Source of the DNA: an uncultured Trueperaceae bacterium
GTDB lineage: Bacteria > Deinococcota > Deinococci > Deinococcales > Trueperaceae
Reading direction: 5' to 3'
Length of the DNA stretch: 64,000 nt
NCBI GenBank assembly: GCA_937873495.1
Contig: CALMXZ010000011.1
Span: 62,001-126,000 of the forward strand
Positions 25,451-32,531 of this stretch are shown in pieces (position 1 is the first letter of the stretch; every line of letters starts with the position of its first letter). Made by a program: the position numbers and the translations under genes. Under the pieces are notes generated by a model. It did not search any database, was not told the origin of the DNA, and worked only from the letters and a program-made list of their open reading frames with translations.

Positions 25451-25972
25451 GTGGCTCAAGGATCGACGGAGCGGGACGACCTGACCTGGTCGAGTCAGCC
25501 TTGGCGATTACCGCTATGGTTCTGGCTCAGCCTCGCAGCCATGGCCGTCAGTATCATGCACATGCTCCTGGACTTCGGGGTCGGACTGTTTCCGATGCAG
25601 GACACCCTCGCGCCGGGTGTCGTGGTAGTCGTGCTGTTGATACCGCTCATTCAGGTCTGGTGGGTTCTCTCGCTCATGGCCGGTGCGCGAGGCGCTCGCG
25701 GCGGAGTGGCAAGCGCCGTGATCCTGGGACTTGGATGGACGCTGCTGACCAACGGCTCATCGATCCAGTTCTGCCCACCCCGCTGTCCTTACGCCGCACC
25801 GATGAGTGACGTCGCGCACGTCGGAAGCGTTGTGCTCGGCATCGTTGCACCCTTAGCCGGAGTCATGGCGCTACTGCGGATGCGCACACGGGTCGGCTGG
25901 GTGTTGCCCGTAGGCGCGCTGGTGCTCGTGGTGGCAACGATTTGGTCGCTAGCCACCTCTGTTCCCGATTGA
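25451..25972 (+). CDS. Small membrane protein of unknown function
   Basis: I do not recognise this 173-residue protein. It has four or five hydrophobic segments (WFWLSLAAMAVSIMHMLLDF, VVVVVLLIPLIQVWWVLSLM, GVASAVILGLGWTLL, VVLGIVAPLAGVMALL, WVLPVGALVLVVATIW) and two cysteines in a loop (QFCPPRCPYA). A GTG start with GAAGGAGG 7 nt upstream and a -10-like TAGCAT at 25415 support it as a real gene. It stands alone between the tRNA-Arg terminator and DUF2461. Codon use is somewhat less GC-biased than in its neighbours, which could mean recent transfer. Confidence 0.65.
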   Translation: MAQGSTERDDLTWSSQPWRLPLWFWLSLAAMAVSIMHMLLDFGVGLFPMQDTLAPGVVVVVLLIPLIQVWWVLSLMAGARGARGGVASAVILGLGWTLLTNGSSIQFCPPRCPYAAPMSDVAHVGSVVLGIVAPLAGVMALLRMRTRVGWVLPVGALVLVVATIWSLATSVPD

Positions 25973-26000
25973 GGTCGACCGGTCCCGGTAGGCGGCCCCT

Positions 26001-26651
26001 TCAGCCCACGTGCCGCCGCAGCCACACCACCAGCGGCTCCACGTCGCCGAACACCTTGGCCACCCGGTCGAGTGCCTCCGGTCGATACAGCCAGGCCGCC
26101 GGACCGAACGAGCGGCCGACGTAGATCCCCTTGTGCTTTAGCAAGCGGATGCGCGGGTGATCCGCCTCGAAGCCCCGCGGCGGGCGCTGCAGCGTCTCGC
26201 CCTCCACGGCGTAGCCGCCGTGCTCCAGCTCGCTCAGGATCTCGACCAGCTCCGCGCCGCTGCGCTCCTCGCCAACGGCGGTCCGGAAGCGCGCCAAGCT
26301 CTCCGGCGCCAGCATGTAGGCACCCCCGCCGGCATAGAGCCCCTCGCCGTCCAGTTGCACGTAGCGCGACCCCACCGTCATCGGCCCGTTGCCACCGAAG
26401 ACCATGGAGACCTGCAGCTTGTAAGGCCGCTTGTCCTTGCTGAAGCGCACGTCGCGGTAGGGACGGAAGAGGTGAGGCTCGCCGAAGACGCCCTCGAGGG
26501 CGGCGCCGAGCGCCACCATCGGCGCTTTGACGTGTTCGTCGTAGCGCGTCTTGTTCGCCAGCCAGAACGAGCGCTCGTTGTTCTCCCGCAGCTCGCGGAA
26601 GAACGGCAGCGCGTCCGGATGGAACCCTGCGAACGTCGGGGAGGCGGTCAC
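26001..26651 (-). CDS. DUF2461 family protein
   Basis: The 216-residue protein shows the DUF2461 (TIGR02453) pattern throughout: FAGFHPDALPFFRELRENNERSFWLANKTRYDEHVKAPM, FRPYRDVRFSKDKRPYK, then GGGAYML. Its function is unknown in any organism. No signal peptide or membrane segment is present. The GTG start lies at 26649-26651. It is divergent from the uracil-DNA glycosylase gene. Confidence 0.9.
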   Translation of the reverse strand: MTASPTFAGFHPDALPFFRELRENNERSFWLANKTRYDEHVKAPMVALGAALEGVFGEPHLFRPYRDVRFSKDKRPYKLQVSMVFGGNGPMTVGSRYVQLDGEGLYAGGGAYMLAPESLARFRTAVGEERSGAELVEILSELEHGGYAVEGETLQRPPRGFEADHPRIRLLKHKGIYVGRSFGPAAWLYRPEALDRVAKVFGDVEPLVVWLRRHVG

Positions 26652-26753
26652 ACGGACACCCGCTCGCCGCCGGAGACCGCGAGCGCGAAGAGAAGTGTCT
26701 GACGTCCTGAGCTCATACCGACGGCTCCAACGCTACCATCCGCCCGAGAGCGT

Positions 26754-26759
26754 TACCCT
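26754..26759 (+). promoter_or_regulatory. Leaderless-type -10 box before the uracil-DNA glycosylase gene
   Basis: TACCCT ends 6 nt before the ATG at 26766, so the transcript would start at or next to the start codon. No ribosome-binding sequence is present. Confidence 0.55.
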
Positions 26760-26765
26760 GCCTGG

Positions 26766-27503
26766 ATGAGTTCGACGAACGCCGGCCCGGCTTCTGACGC
26801 CCCCTTCGACCCCTACCCGCTCGCCTTGGCGACCTGTCGCCTGTGCCCTCGGCTGGTCGAGTACCGCGAGCGCGTCGCGAGGGAGAAGCGCCGCGCCTAC
26901 CGCGACGCCGAGTACTGGGGCGCGCCCGTGCCCGGCTTCGGCGACCCGAACGCCAAGCTCGTCCTCGTCGGGCTGGCGCCCGGCGCGCACGGGAGCAACC
27001 GCACTGGGCGCATGTTCACGGGCGACGGCTCGGGCGACTTCCTCTACCCCGCCCTGCACCGCGCCGGCCTGGCCTCCCGGCCCACCGCCACCGCGCGCGG
27101 CGACGGGCTCGCGCTCACGGGGGTCTGGATCACGGCGGCCATGCGCTGTGTGCCGCCCGGCAACAAGCCGGAGCGCAGCGAGTTGGGCAACTGTCGAGCC
27201 TGGCTGGCCTACGACTTGGGCGGCCTACGCTCGGCCCGCGTCGCGCTGGCGATCGGCAAGATCGGACACGACGCGGCCCTCTCGGTGTGGCGCTCGCGCG
27301 GCCTGCTCACGACGCTGGCGGCCCACCCATTCGCCCACGGGGCGGTACACGAACTAGGCGAGTTGCCCGGCGGACAGGAGAGCGGCGCCCTCACCCTCGT
27401 CGATAGCTATCACGTCAGCCTGCAGAACACCAACACCGGTAGGCTCACTCCGGCGATGTTCGACGAGGCGATCGGCAAGGCCAAGGAGCTCGCCGGGCTC
27501 TGA
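26766..27503 (+). CDS. Type 5 uracil-DNA glycosylase (UDGb), 4Fe-4S
   Basis: The 245-residue protein has the UDGb motif A GLAPGAHGSNRTGRMFTGDGSG and the C-terminal motif SYHVSLQNTNTGRLT. Four cysteines fit an iron-sulfur site: CRLC near residue 24, then MRCVPPGNKP and GNCRAW. Motif A lacks the Asp/Asn of family 1 enzymes, as is normal for family 5, which also removes hypoxanthine and other deaminated bases. It belongs to base-excision repair of deaminated DNA, fitting a GC-rich, stress-tolerant lineage. It is expressed from a leaderless-type promoter. Confidence 0.92.
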   Translation: MSSTNAGPASDAPFDPYPLALATCRLCPRLVEYRERVAREKRRAYRDAEYWGAPVPGFGDPNAKLVLVGLAPGAHGSNRTGRMFTGDGSGDFLYPALHRAGLASRPTATARGDGLALTGVWITAAMRCVPPGNKPERSELGNCRAWLAYDLGGLRSARVALAIGKIGHDAALSVWRSRGLLTTLAAHPFAHGAVHELGELPGGQESGALTLVDSYHVSLQNTNTGRLTPAMFDEAIGKAKELAGL

Positions 27504-27520
27504 GCGCTAGCTCAGGAGCC
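27496..27520. terminator. Hairpin between convergent genes
   Basis: CTGAGC and GCTCAG (27500-27515) form a stem around GCTA, extendable with one bulge to GGCTC/GAGCC. It overlaps or abuts both stop codons of the glycosylase and TrmJ-like genes. It lacks a T-tract. Confidence 0.3.
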
Positions 27521-28396
27521 GTCGTCCTCGGAGCGCGGCGTAGGCGCCGGCCCGGCGGCCGCCTGCCCAGCCGCCCAGACCGTCTGGCTGAGCAACCCGC
27601 GAAAGGCGGCCACCTCGTGGGCCGTCGGCTCCGCCCGGTCGACGAGCCCGCGGTACACGCGCAGCATGCCGGCCGCGCGGCGCTCGTCCGTATAGCCGAT
27701 CCTCAGCATCGTCTCCTCGAGCTGGGCGTAGAAGCGTTCGAGCTGGTCGCGGCTGGCGGACACGTGCCTGGGGTCGGCATGCCCGGGGTCCGCGTGTCCG
27801 CCGCCGGCCCGCTCCCCGGCCCGAACGCCGCCACCGCCGGCCTGCTCCCCGACCCGACTGCCGCCGCCGGCCTGCTCCCCGGCACGACCGCCGGCCTGGG
27901 CATACTCGTAAGCGACCACCAGGACGGCCTGGGCGAGGTTCAGCGACGCGAAGTCCACGGTCGGGATCACGATCTGCGCCTGGCAGCGCGTGAGCTCCTC
28001 GTTGGCAAGCCCGTGGTCCTCCGGGCCGAACACGACGGCGGCAGCAGCGCCGAGCTGCGTGGCGGCGGCGCGCGGCGAGACGACCCGGTAGTTCTCGGCC
28101 TTGCGCGGCCGCGCGCTCGTGCCGAAGGCCACCGTGACGTCCGCCAAGGCCTCGTCGAGCGTATCGACCTGGGTGATGCCCTTCAGCACGGGCTCGGCAT
28201 GGGTAGCGAGGTCGTACGACCGATGATCGACGCGGCAGCGCGGCGCCACGAGCCATAGGTCGTGAAGCCCGAAGTTGAACATGGCCCTCGCGGCGGCGCC
28301 GATGTTCGCGGACTCCTTGGTGCGCACGAGCACGACCCTCGGGCCACCCCTCGTCTCTCCGCGGCTAGGAGCGCTCTCGGACAGTCCTGCGTTCAT
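27512..28396 (-). CDS. trmJ: TrmJ-like SPOUT RNA 2'-O-methyltransferase
   Basis: The 294-residue protein has SPOUT/TrmH-fold motifs: VVLVRTKESANIGAAARAMFNFGL (motif 1), VVFGPEDHGLANEEL (motif 2) and IPTVDFASLNLAQAVLVVAYEY (motif 3, knot). A C-terminal helical domain (SASRDQLERFYAQLEETMLRIGY) is typical of TrmJ, which methylates position 32 of tRNA. Between the two lies an odd Gly-rich insertion at ~175-215 built from repeats of the word VGEQAGGG. The ATG is preceded 6 nt upstream by a TATGCT box, so it is probably leaderless. Confidence 0.85.
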   Translation of the reverse strand: MNAGLSESAPSRGETRGGPRVVLVRTKESANIGAAARAMFNFGLHDLWLVAPRCRVDHRSYDLATHAEPVLKGITQVDTLDEALADVTVAFGTSARPRKAENYRVVSPRAAATQLGAAAAVVFGPEDHGLANEELTRCQAQIVIPTVDFASLNLAQAVLVVAYEYAQAGGRAGEQAGGGSRVGEQAGGGGVRAGERAGGGHADPGHADPRHVSASRDQLERFYAQLEETMLRIGYTDERRAAGMLRVYRGLVDRAEPTAHEVAAFRGLLSQTVWAAGQAAAGPAPTPRSEDDGS

Positions 28397-28402
28397 CCGT
28401 TC

Positions 28403-28408
28403 AGCATA
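28403..28408 (-). promoter_or_regulatory. Leaderless-type -10 box before the TrmJ-like gene
   Basis: On the minus strand TATGCT ends 6 nt before the ATG at 28396. No ribosome site occupies the gap. Confidence 0.5.
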
Positions 28409-28480
28409 GCGAGGCGCATGACGCGGCGCGGCGCCAGGTCAGGGCCGCCGCAGCGCGAAACCAGCGAGGCGCATGAAACG

Positions 28481-28511
28481 AGGACCGGCGGACTGCAAGC
28501 CCGCCGGTCCT
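28481..28511 (-). terminator. Intrinsic terminator of rpsT
   Basis: An 11-bp perfect stem (28481-28491 with 28501-28511) and 9-nt loop is followed on the minus strand by CGTTTC. It lies ~40 nt after the rpsT stop. A smaller GCGGCC/GGCCGC hairpin lies between (28519-28535). Confidence 0.7.
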
Positions 28512-28551
28512 GGCAACGCGGCCCTCACAGGCCGCCCGCTGGCTGCTAGCC

Positions 28552-28830
28552 TTAGCGAGCCTCGCCCTGCTGCAACGAGTTGATGCGCTTGGCGAGACGC
28601 GACTTGCGGCGCGCGGCCGTGTTCGCGTGCAGGGTGGACGACTTGATGGCGCGGTCGACGAGGCCCTGGACGACCTTCTGATACTTGGCGGCGGCGGCGA
28701 AGTCGCCTGACTCCGCGGCGGCCACGGCCTTCTTCGTGAAGGTGCGGATGGTGCTCTTCTTGGCCCGGTTGGCGAGGCGCCGTTCTTCGGACTGGCGGTG
28801 GCGCTTCATCGCGGATGCGTTCTGTGACAC
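28552..28830 (-). CDS. rpsT: 30S ribosomal protein S20
   Basis: The 92-residue basic protein matches S20: MKRHRQSEERRLANRAKKSTIRTF, KYQKVVQGLVDRAIKS and HANTAARRKSRLAKRI. It binds 16S rRNA helices early in 30S assembly. A GTG start preceded by GAGGAG gives the expected length; an internal ATG at 28809 would remove the N-terminal tail. It is transcribed alone and ends at a clear hairpin. Confidence 0.96.
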   Translation of the reverse strand: MSQNASAMKRHRQSEERRLANRAKKSTIRTFTKKAVAAAESGDFAAAAKYQKVVQGLVDRAIKSSTLHANTAARRKSRLAKRINSLQQGEAR

Positions 28831-29045
28831 GTTGCTCCTCGTTCTTCCCTTTACGCATGGGCCGTGCGGGCCCTGCTTGGCGCTTTGGAATTACGTCGGG
28901 CCCCGTGATGGAACCCACTCCCTCGTTCCCGAGCCCGGAACGGACCCTGTCCGCAACGAACCCTCGGCTCGAGGTGCCGATAGCCTGTCGATGCTAGCAC
29001 ATGGACGTAGTGCGCTCAAGGAGGGTGCCGGGCGCTCCGGCCTGT

Positions 29046-29051
29046 TAGCGT
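29046..29051 (+). promoter_or_regulatory. Leaderless-type -10 box before the 29058 membrane protein
   Basis: TAGCGT ends 6 nt before the ATG at 29058, with no ribosome site between. The ~200 nt between rpsT and this box show nothing else except GC-rich sequence that must hold the rpsT promoter. Confidence 0.5.
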
Positions 29052-29057
29052 CTAGGG

Positions 29058-29753
29058 ATGCTCGACCTGGGGACCTTGATCGGGCTCGTCCGCGACACCC
29101 TCCTCCTGCAGCCGGGCACCACCGAGCTCCTCCGCCTCGGCGGCAGCGCCCTACGACTGGCTTTCTACGTCCTCCTAGCGGCCGGCCTCTCTGAGGCCGT
29201 CGGGGAGAGCGTGGTGCTCTTCGTCAACCGCGTCTCGCCGCGGCGCTTCGCCATCTCGCTCCTGATCTCGGCCTTCATCTTCGCGTTCGGCTACCTATTC
29301 TTCGCCCTCTCCGTCTACCTGCTGGCGCGGTACGCCCTGCGCATCGACGCGCCGTTCTCGTTCGTGGCAGGCATCGTGGCGCTCGGCCAGGCGCCCCGCC
29401 TGTTCGGCTACCTCGCGTTCATCCCGTACCTGGGGCTACCGATCTCGGTGCTGCTCTGGACCTGGAGCGTGGTCACCACGATCGTCGGTGTGGCCGAGGG
29501 GCTGCGGCTGGCGCCGCTCGAGGCCCTGCTCACGGTCGCGCTCGGCGCGCTCATCCTCGTCAGCGCCCAGCGCACCGTCGGCCGGCCCCTCATGGCTCTC
29601 GCCCGGCTGGCGCGCAGGCAGGCCGCCGGCGTGCCCCTCGTGACCAACAGGCGCCAGTGGCTCGAGCTCATCGACTCCGCGCCGGAGCCGGGCCTAGCCG
29701 AGCACCGGGAGCGGGCCAGGCGGCGAGCGGGCAGGGCGGGTCGGGCGCCATGA
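29058..29753 (+). CDS. Multi-pass membrane protein of unknown function
   Basis: The 231-residue protein has about five hydrophobic segments (~25-45, 60-95, 110-130, 135-155, 160-178). The LFVNRVSPRRFAISLLISAFIFAFGYLFFALSVYLLARY stretch resembles Yip1-like membrane proteins. A basic Arg/Ala-rich cytoplasmic tail follows (~185-231). Its stop overlaps the ATG of the next gene (ATGA), so the two are translated together and probably work together. I cannot assign a function. Confidence 0.65.
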   Translation: MLDLGTLIGLVRDTLLLQPGTTELLRLGGSALRLAFYVLLAAGLSEAVGESVVLFVNRVSPRRFAISLLISAFIFAFGYLFFALSVYLLARYALRIDAPFSFVAGIVALGQAPRLFGYLAFIPYLGLPISVLLWTWSVVTTIVGVAEGLRLAPLEALLTVALGALILVSAQRTVGRPLMALARLARRQAAGVPLVTNRRQWLELIDSAPEPGLAEHRERARRRAGRAGRAP

Positions 29754-30715
29754 TCACCCTCCTCGTCCTCGTCGCGCTGGCGGCGCTCACGCTCTCGCTC
29801 CTGCTGTCGCCCGTCGAGGCGCTCGGCTGGTGGGCCGGCTGGTACGGCGAAGGCCTCGAGCACCCCCACGAAGCGAGCCACGCGACCTACCGGAAGATCG
29901 GCGGCGAGAAGGAGCCGCGCCAGTTCGTGGTGTACCTCGACGGCATCGCCAAGGTCGGCGCCGAGAACTACGATGACGTCCAAGGCCTCCTCGACCAGCT
30001 CAACGAGGCCCTGCCGCGCGCCGTCATCCTCGGCGACCTGATGCCGTACTCCGTGCGCAACGTCGGGCTGCTCGACGAGCGCCCGCTGGCGCGCTTCTGG
30101 CGCCGCATGTTCGAGTACAAGCTCGCCGGCAAGCACTCGCTCCTGGCGTTCAGCATCAACATCCGCAACCTCTTCCAGGTCCTCGTGGCCGCCGACCAGC
30201 GTTACGGCTCCGTCTACGGGCGCGGCGAGGCCCAGGTCATGCTCACCTCGCTCCTGCGCGCCGGGTACGTGCTGGGCAGCGGCGTGCCCATCACCATCCT
30301 CGGCTACAGCGGAGGCGTCCAGATCGGCATAGTCGCCGCGCGCTTCCTGAAACGGGCCCTCGATGCGCCGCTCACCGTCGTGTCGCTGGCCGGCGTCATG
30401 GCTAGCGATGCCGGGTTGGACGTGCTCGACCGCCTCTACGACCTGGCGAGCCCCACCGACCGCGTGCCCCTGTACGGGCGCGTCCTGTTCCCCGGCCGCT
30501 GGCGGATCGCGCGCGGTTCGCACTGGAACCGGCTCCGCCGCGACGGGCGCCTGGTGAACGTGGCGCTCGGGCCTATGCGCCACAACGGACCGGGGAGCTA
30601 CCTAGACGACGAGGCGTTCGCGAACGGCGCCGACGTGAACAACCAGACCGCGACCGCGACCGCCATCATCGCCCTGCTGCGAGAAATCGAGGGGCGCTCA
30701 GCCGGCGAGCGGTGA
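29750..30715 (+). CDS. Membrane-anchored alpha/beta-hydrolase-like protein
   Basis: The 321-residue protein has one N-terminal hydrophobic segment (LLVLVALAALTLSLLLSPV). A soluble domain follows with QFVVYLDGIAKVG, IGGEKEPRQ, then ITILGYSGGVQIGIVAARFL, a G-Y-S-G-G nucleophile elbow of the alpha/beta hydrolase type. Later it shows VVSLAGVMAS and MRHNGPGSYLDD, with a possible catalytic His in RHNG. It is coupled by ATGA overlap to the membrane protein before it. The pair may process or sense lipids; this is inferred from fold only. Confidence 0.65.
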   Translation: MITLLVLVALAALTLSLLLSPVEALGWWAGWYGEGLEHPHEASHATYRKIGGEKEPRQFVVYLDGIAKVGAENYDDVQGLLDQLNEALPRAVILGDLMPYSVRNVGLLDERPLARFWRRMFEYKLAGKHSLLAFSINIRNLFQVLVAADQRYGSVYGRGEAQVMLTSLLRAGYVLGSGVPITILGYSGGVQIGIVAARFLKRALDAPLTVVSLAGVMASDAGLDVLDRLYDLASPTDRVPLYGRVLFPGRWRIARGSHWNRLRRDGRLVNVALGPMRHNGPGSYLDDEAFANGADVNNQTATATAIIALLREIEGRSAGER

Positions 30716-30812
30716 CGGCCCGCGCCGCCTCCGTGCCGGCATGTCGGGCATGTAACACGTCCACCGCGACGATGTCGTAGAGTGGCTAAGCGCTTTCCGC
30801 TTGCCCTGAACT

Positions 30813-30837
30813 TTCCTGGCTCGTGGTTGGCCAGGAA
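30813..30837 (+). promoter_or_regulatory. Leader hairpin that overlaps the Shine-Dalgarno of the DEAD-box helicase
   Basis: TTCCTGGC (30813-30820) and GCCAGGAA (30830-30837) form a perfect 8-bp stem with a 9-nt loop. The 3' arm runs into the only purine-rich ribosome site (AGGAAGGA), so the folded leader should hide it. A -10-like TAGAGT at 30778-30783 would start the transcript just before. This could give temperature or helicase-dependent control. Confidence 0.5.
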
Positions 30838-30853
30838 GGATACACACAACAGC

Positions 30854-32428
30854 ATGCAAAACCAAGATTCGTTCGACGGGTTCGACCTGGACCCGCGGGT
30901 AGGCCTGGGCGTGCGCGCCGCGGGCTACACGAAGCCGACGCCCATCCAACAGCAGACGATCGCTGCGGCCATGGAAGGCCGGCACGTGCTCGGCCTCGCT
31001 CAGACGGGCACCGGCAAGACCGCCGCGTTCGTCCTCCCGATACTTCACCGGCTGCTCCTCGGCGCCGGCCCCGTAGGCTCCGTGGGCGCCCGCCACAACA
31101 ACGGCGGCAAGCGCCGCACCGTGCGCGCCCTGGTGGTCGCCCCCACGCGCGAGCTCGCCGAGCAGATCAACGACGAGTTCCGCACCCTCGGCCAGGCGAC
31201 CGGCCTGCGCAGCGCCACCGTCTACGGCGGCGTCGGCTTCCAGCCGCAGGTCGACGCGCTCCGCGGCAGGGCCGACATCATCGTCGCCTGCCCCGGTAGG
31301 CTCCTCGACCACATGCAGCGGGGCAACGCCGACCTCACCCAGGTGGAGGCGCTCGTCCTCGACGAAGCGGACCACATGTTCGACATGGGCTTCCTGCCCT
31401 CCGTCAGGCAGATCCTCAAGGCCGTGCCGGCCGAGGCCCAGCGGCTCCTCTTCTCCGCCACCATGCCCCAGGAGATCGCGTACCTCGCCGACGACCTCCT
31501 GACGGACCCGCTCAAGGTCGAGATCAGCCGTGTCGCCCCTGCCGAGACCATCGACCACGCCCTCATCCCGGTGGACGAGGCCGCCAAGACGGACCTCCTC
31601 CTCCAGATGCTCAAGGGCAAGGATCTCCGCTCCGTGCTCGTCTTCACCCGCACCAAGCACCGCGCCAAGCGCCTCGCCGCCACGCTCGACAAGGCGAACC
31701 ACTTCGTCGCGGAGCTGCAGGGCAACCTGTCGCAGCGGCGTAGGCAGGAGGCGCTGGACGGTTTCAAGGACGGCACGTACCACGTGCTCGTCGCCACCGA
31801 CATCGCGGCCCGCGGCATCGACGTCGCCCGCGTGTCGCACGTCATCAACTACGACTTCCCCGACACGCCGGAGGCATACACGCACCGCATCGGCCGCACC
31901 GGTCGGGCCGAGCGCAGCGGCGAAGCGCTCACCTTCGTCACCATCAACGACCTCGACAACGTGCGCCAGCTCGAACGGCGCCTGCGCATGCGCATCGAAC
32001 GCCGACCCGTCGACGGCTACGCCGGCCCGGTGACGGAGCTCGAGGCTCTCGACAGCAAGCGTGAGGGCTCGGGCGCCCGCGTCGGCGGAGCCGGCGGGGA
32101 GCGTCGCGGCAGCGGCAGGGGGCGTTCGGGCAACGGGCGTGGGCAGCGCGGCCCGCAGGCGGCCTCAGGTTCGGCGGGCGGGCGGGGCCAGCGTCCGGCG
32201 CCCGCGGGAGCCGGGCAGGGCAGCGAACGCCCGCGGGGTCCGAGCACCCAGGGCGAAGGCCGTACGAGCCAGCAGCAGGCCGGGCAGTCCAGGCGCCCGC
32301 AGCAGGAGCGCCAGCACCGCGCCGACGACCGGGGCGGCAGGAGCGGCGAGCGCGGTGCGGGCGGCGGTCGCCCGTCGCAGCACCGGCGCAGCGGCCCGCG
32401 CCGGCAGGAAGCCGTCCGTCAGGACTGA
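30854..32428 (+). CDS. DEAD-box RNA helicase
   Basis: The 524-residue protein has the Q motif GYTKPTPIQQQTI, Walker A AQTGTGKT, PTRELAEQI, DEAD in VLDEADHMFDMGF, SATMPQE, and the C-terminal VFTRTKHRAKRL, DIAARGIDV and HRIGRTGR motifs. Residues ~400-524 form a disordered Gly/Arg/Gln-rich tail with RGG-like words that would bind RNA. I chose the ATG at 30854, which begins a typical N-terminus; an upstream GTG at 30782 would add 24 unlikely residues. It probably acts in ribosome assembly or cold adaptation. Confidence 0.92.
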   Translation: MQNQDSFDGFDLDPRVGLGVRAAGYTKPTPIQQQTIAAAMEGRHVLGLAQTGTGKTAAFVLPILHRLLLGAGPVGSVGARHNNGGKRRTVRALVVAPTRELAEQINDEFRTLGQATGLRSATVYGGVGFQPQVDALRGRADIIVACPGRLLDHMQRGNADLTQVEALVLDEADHMFDMGFLPSVRQILKAVPAEAQRLLFSATMPQEIAYLADDLLTDPLKVEISRVAPAETIDHALIPVDEAAKTDLLLQMLKGKDLRSVLVFTRTKHRAKRLAATLDKANHFVAELQGNLSQRRRQEALDGFKDGTYHVLVATDIAARGIDVARVSHVINYDFPDTPEAYTHRIGRTGRAERSGEALTFVTINDLDNVRQLERRLRMRIERRPVDGYAGPVTELEALDSKREGSGARVGGAGGERRGSGRGRSGNGRGQRGPQAASGSAGGRGQRPAPAGAGQGSERPRGPSTQGEGRTSQQQAGQSRRPQQERQHRADDRGGRSGERGAGGGRPSQHRRSGPRRQEAVRQD

Positions 32429-32492
32429 GTAGCCACCCGGCGTCTGGCCGAGGGCCGGCGCCTAGCCACGCTAGGCTCACTACCCTGGCCAC

Positions 32493-32526
32493 GGTCCCGC
32501 CCCTGAGCGATGCTCGGGGCGGGACC
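32493..32526 (+). terminator. Long hairpin between the DEAD-box and UvrD-like helicase genes
   Basis: GGTCCCGCCCC (32493-32503) pairs with GGGGCGGGACC (32516-32526). An inner GAGC/GCTC extends the stem with one bulged T, and TTCTC follows. It should end the DEAD-box transcript. It stops only 5 nt before the next gene's ATG, so it could also act as leader structure. A second perfect repeat, CCTAGC-CAC-GCTAGG, lies at 32461-32475. Confidence 0.6.
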
Positions 32527-32531
32527 TTCTC

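Noticed and set aside
32461-32475. CCTAGC-CAC-GCTAGG inverted repeat as an operator
   Set aside because: It lies between a helicase gene and its terminator hairpin and points to no promoter; more likely part of 3'-end structure.
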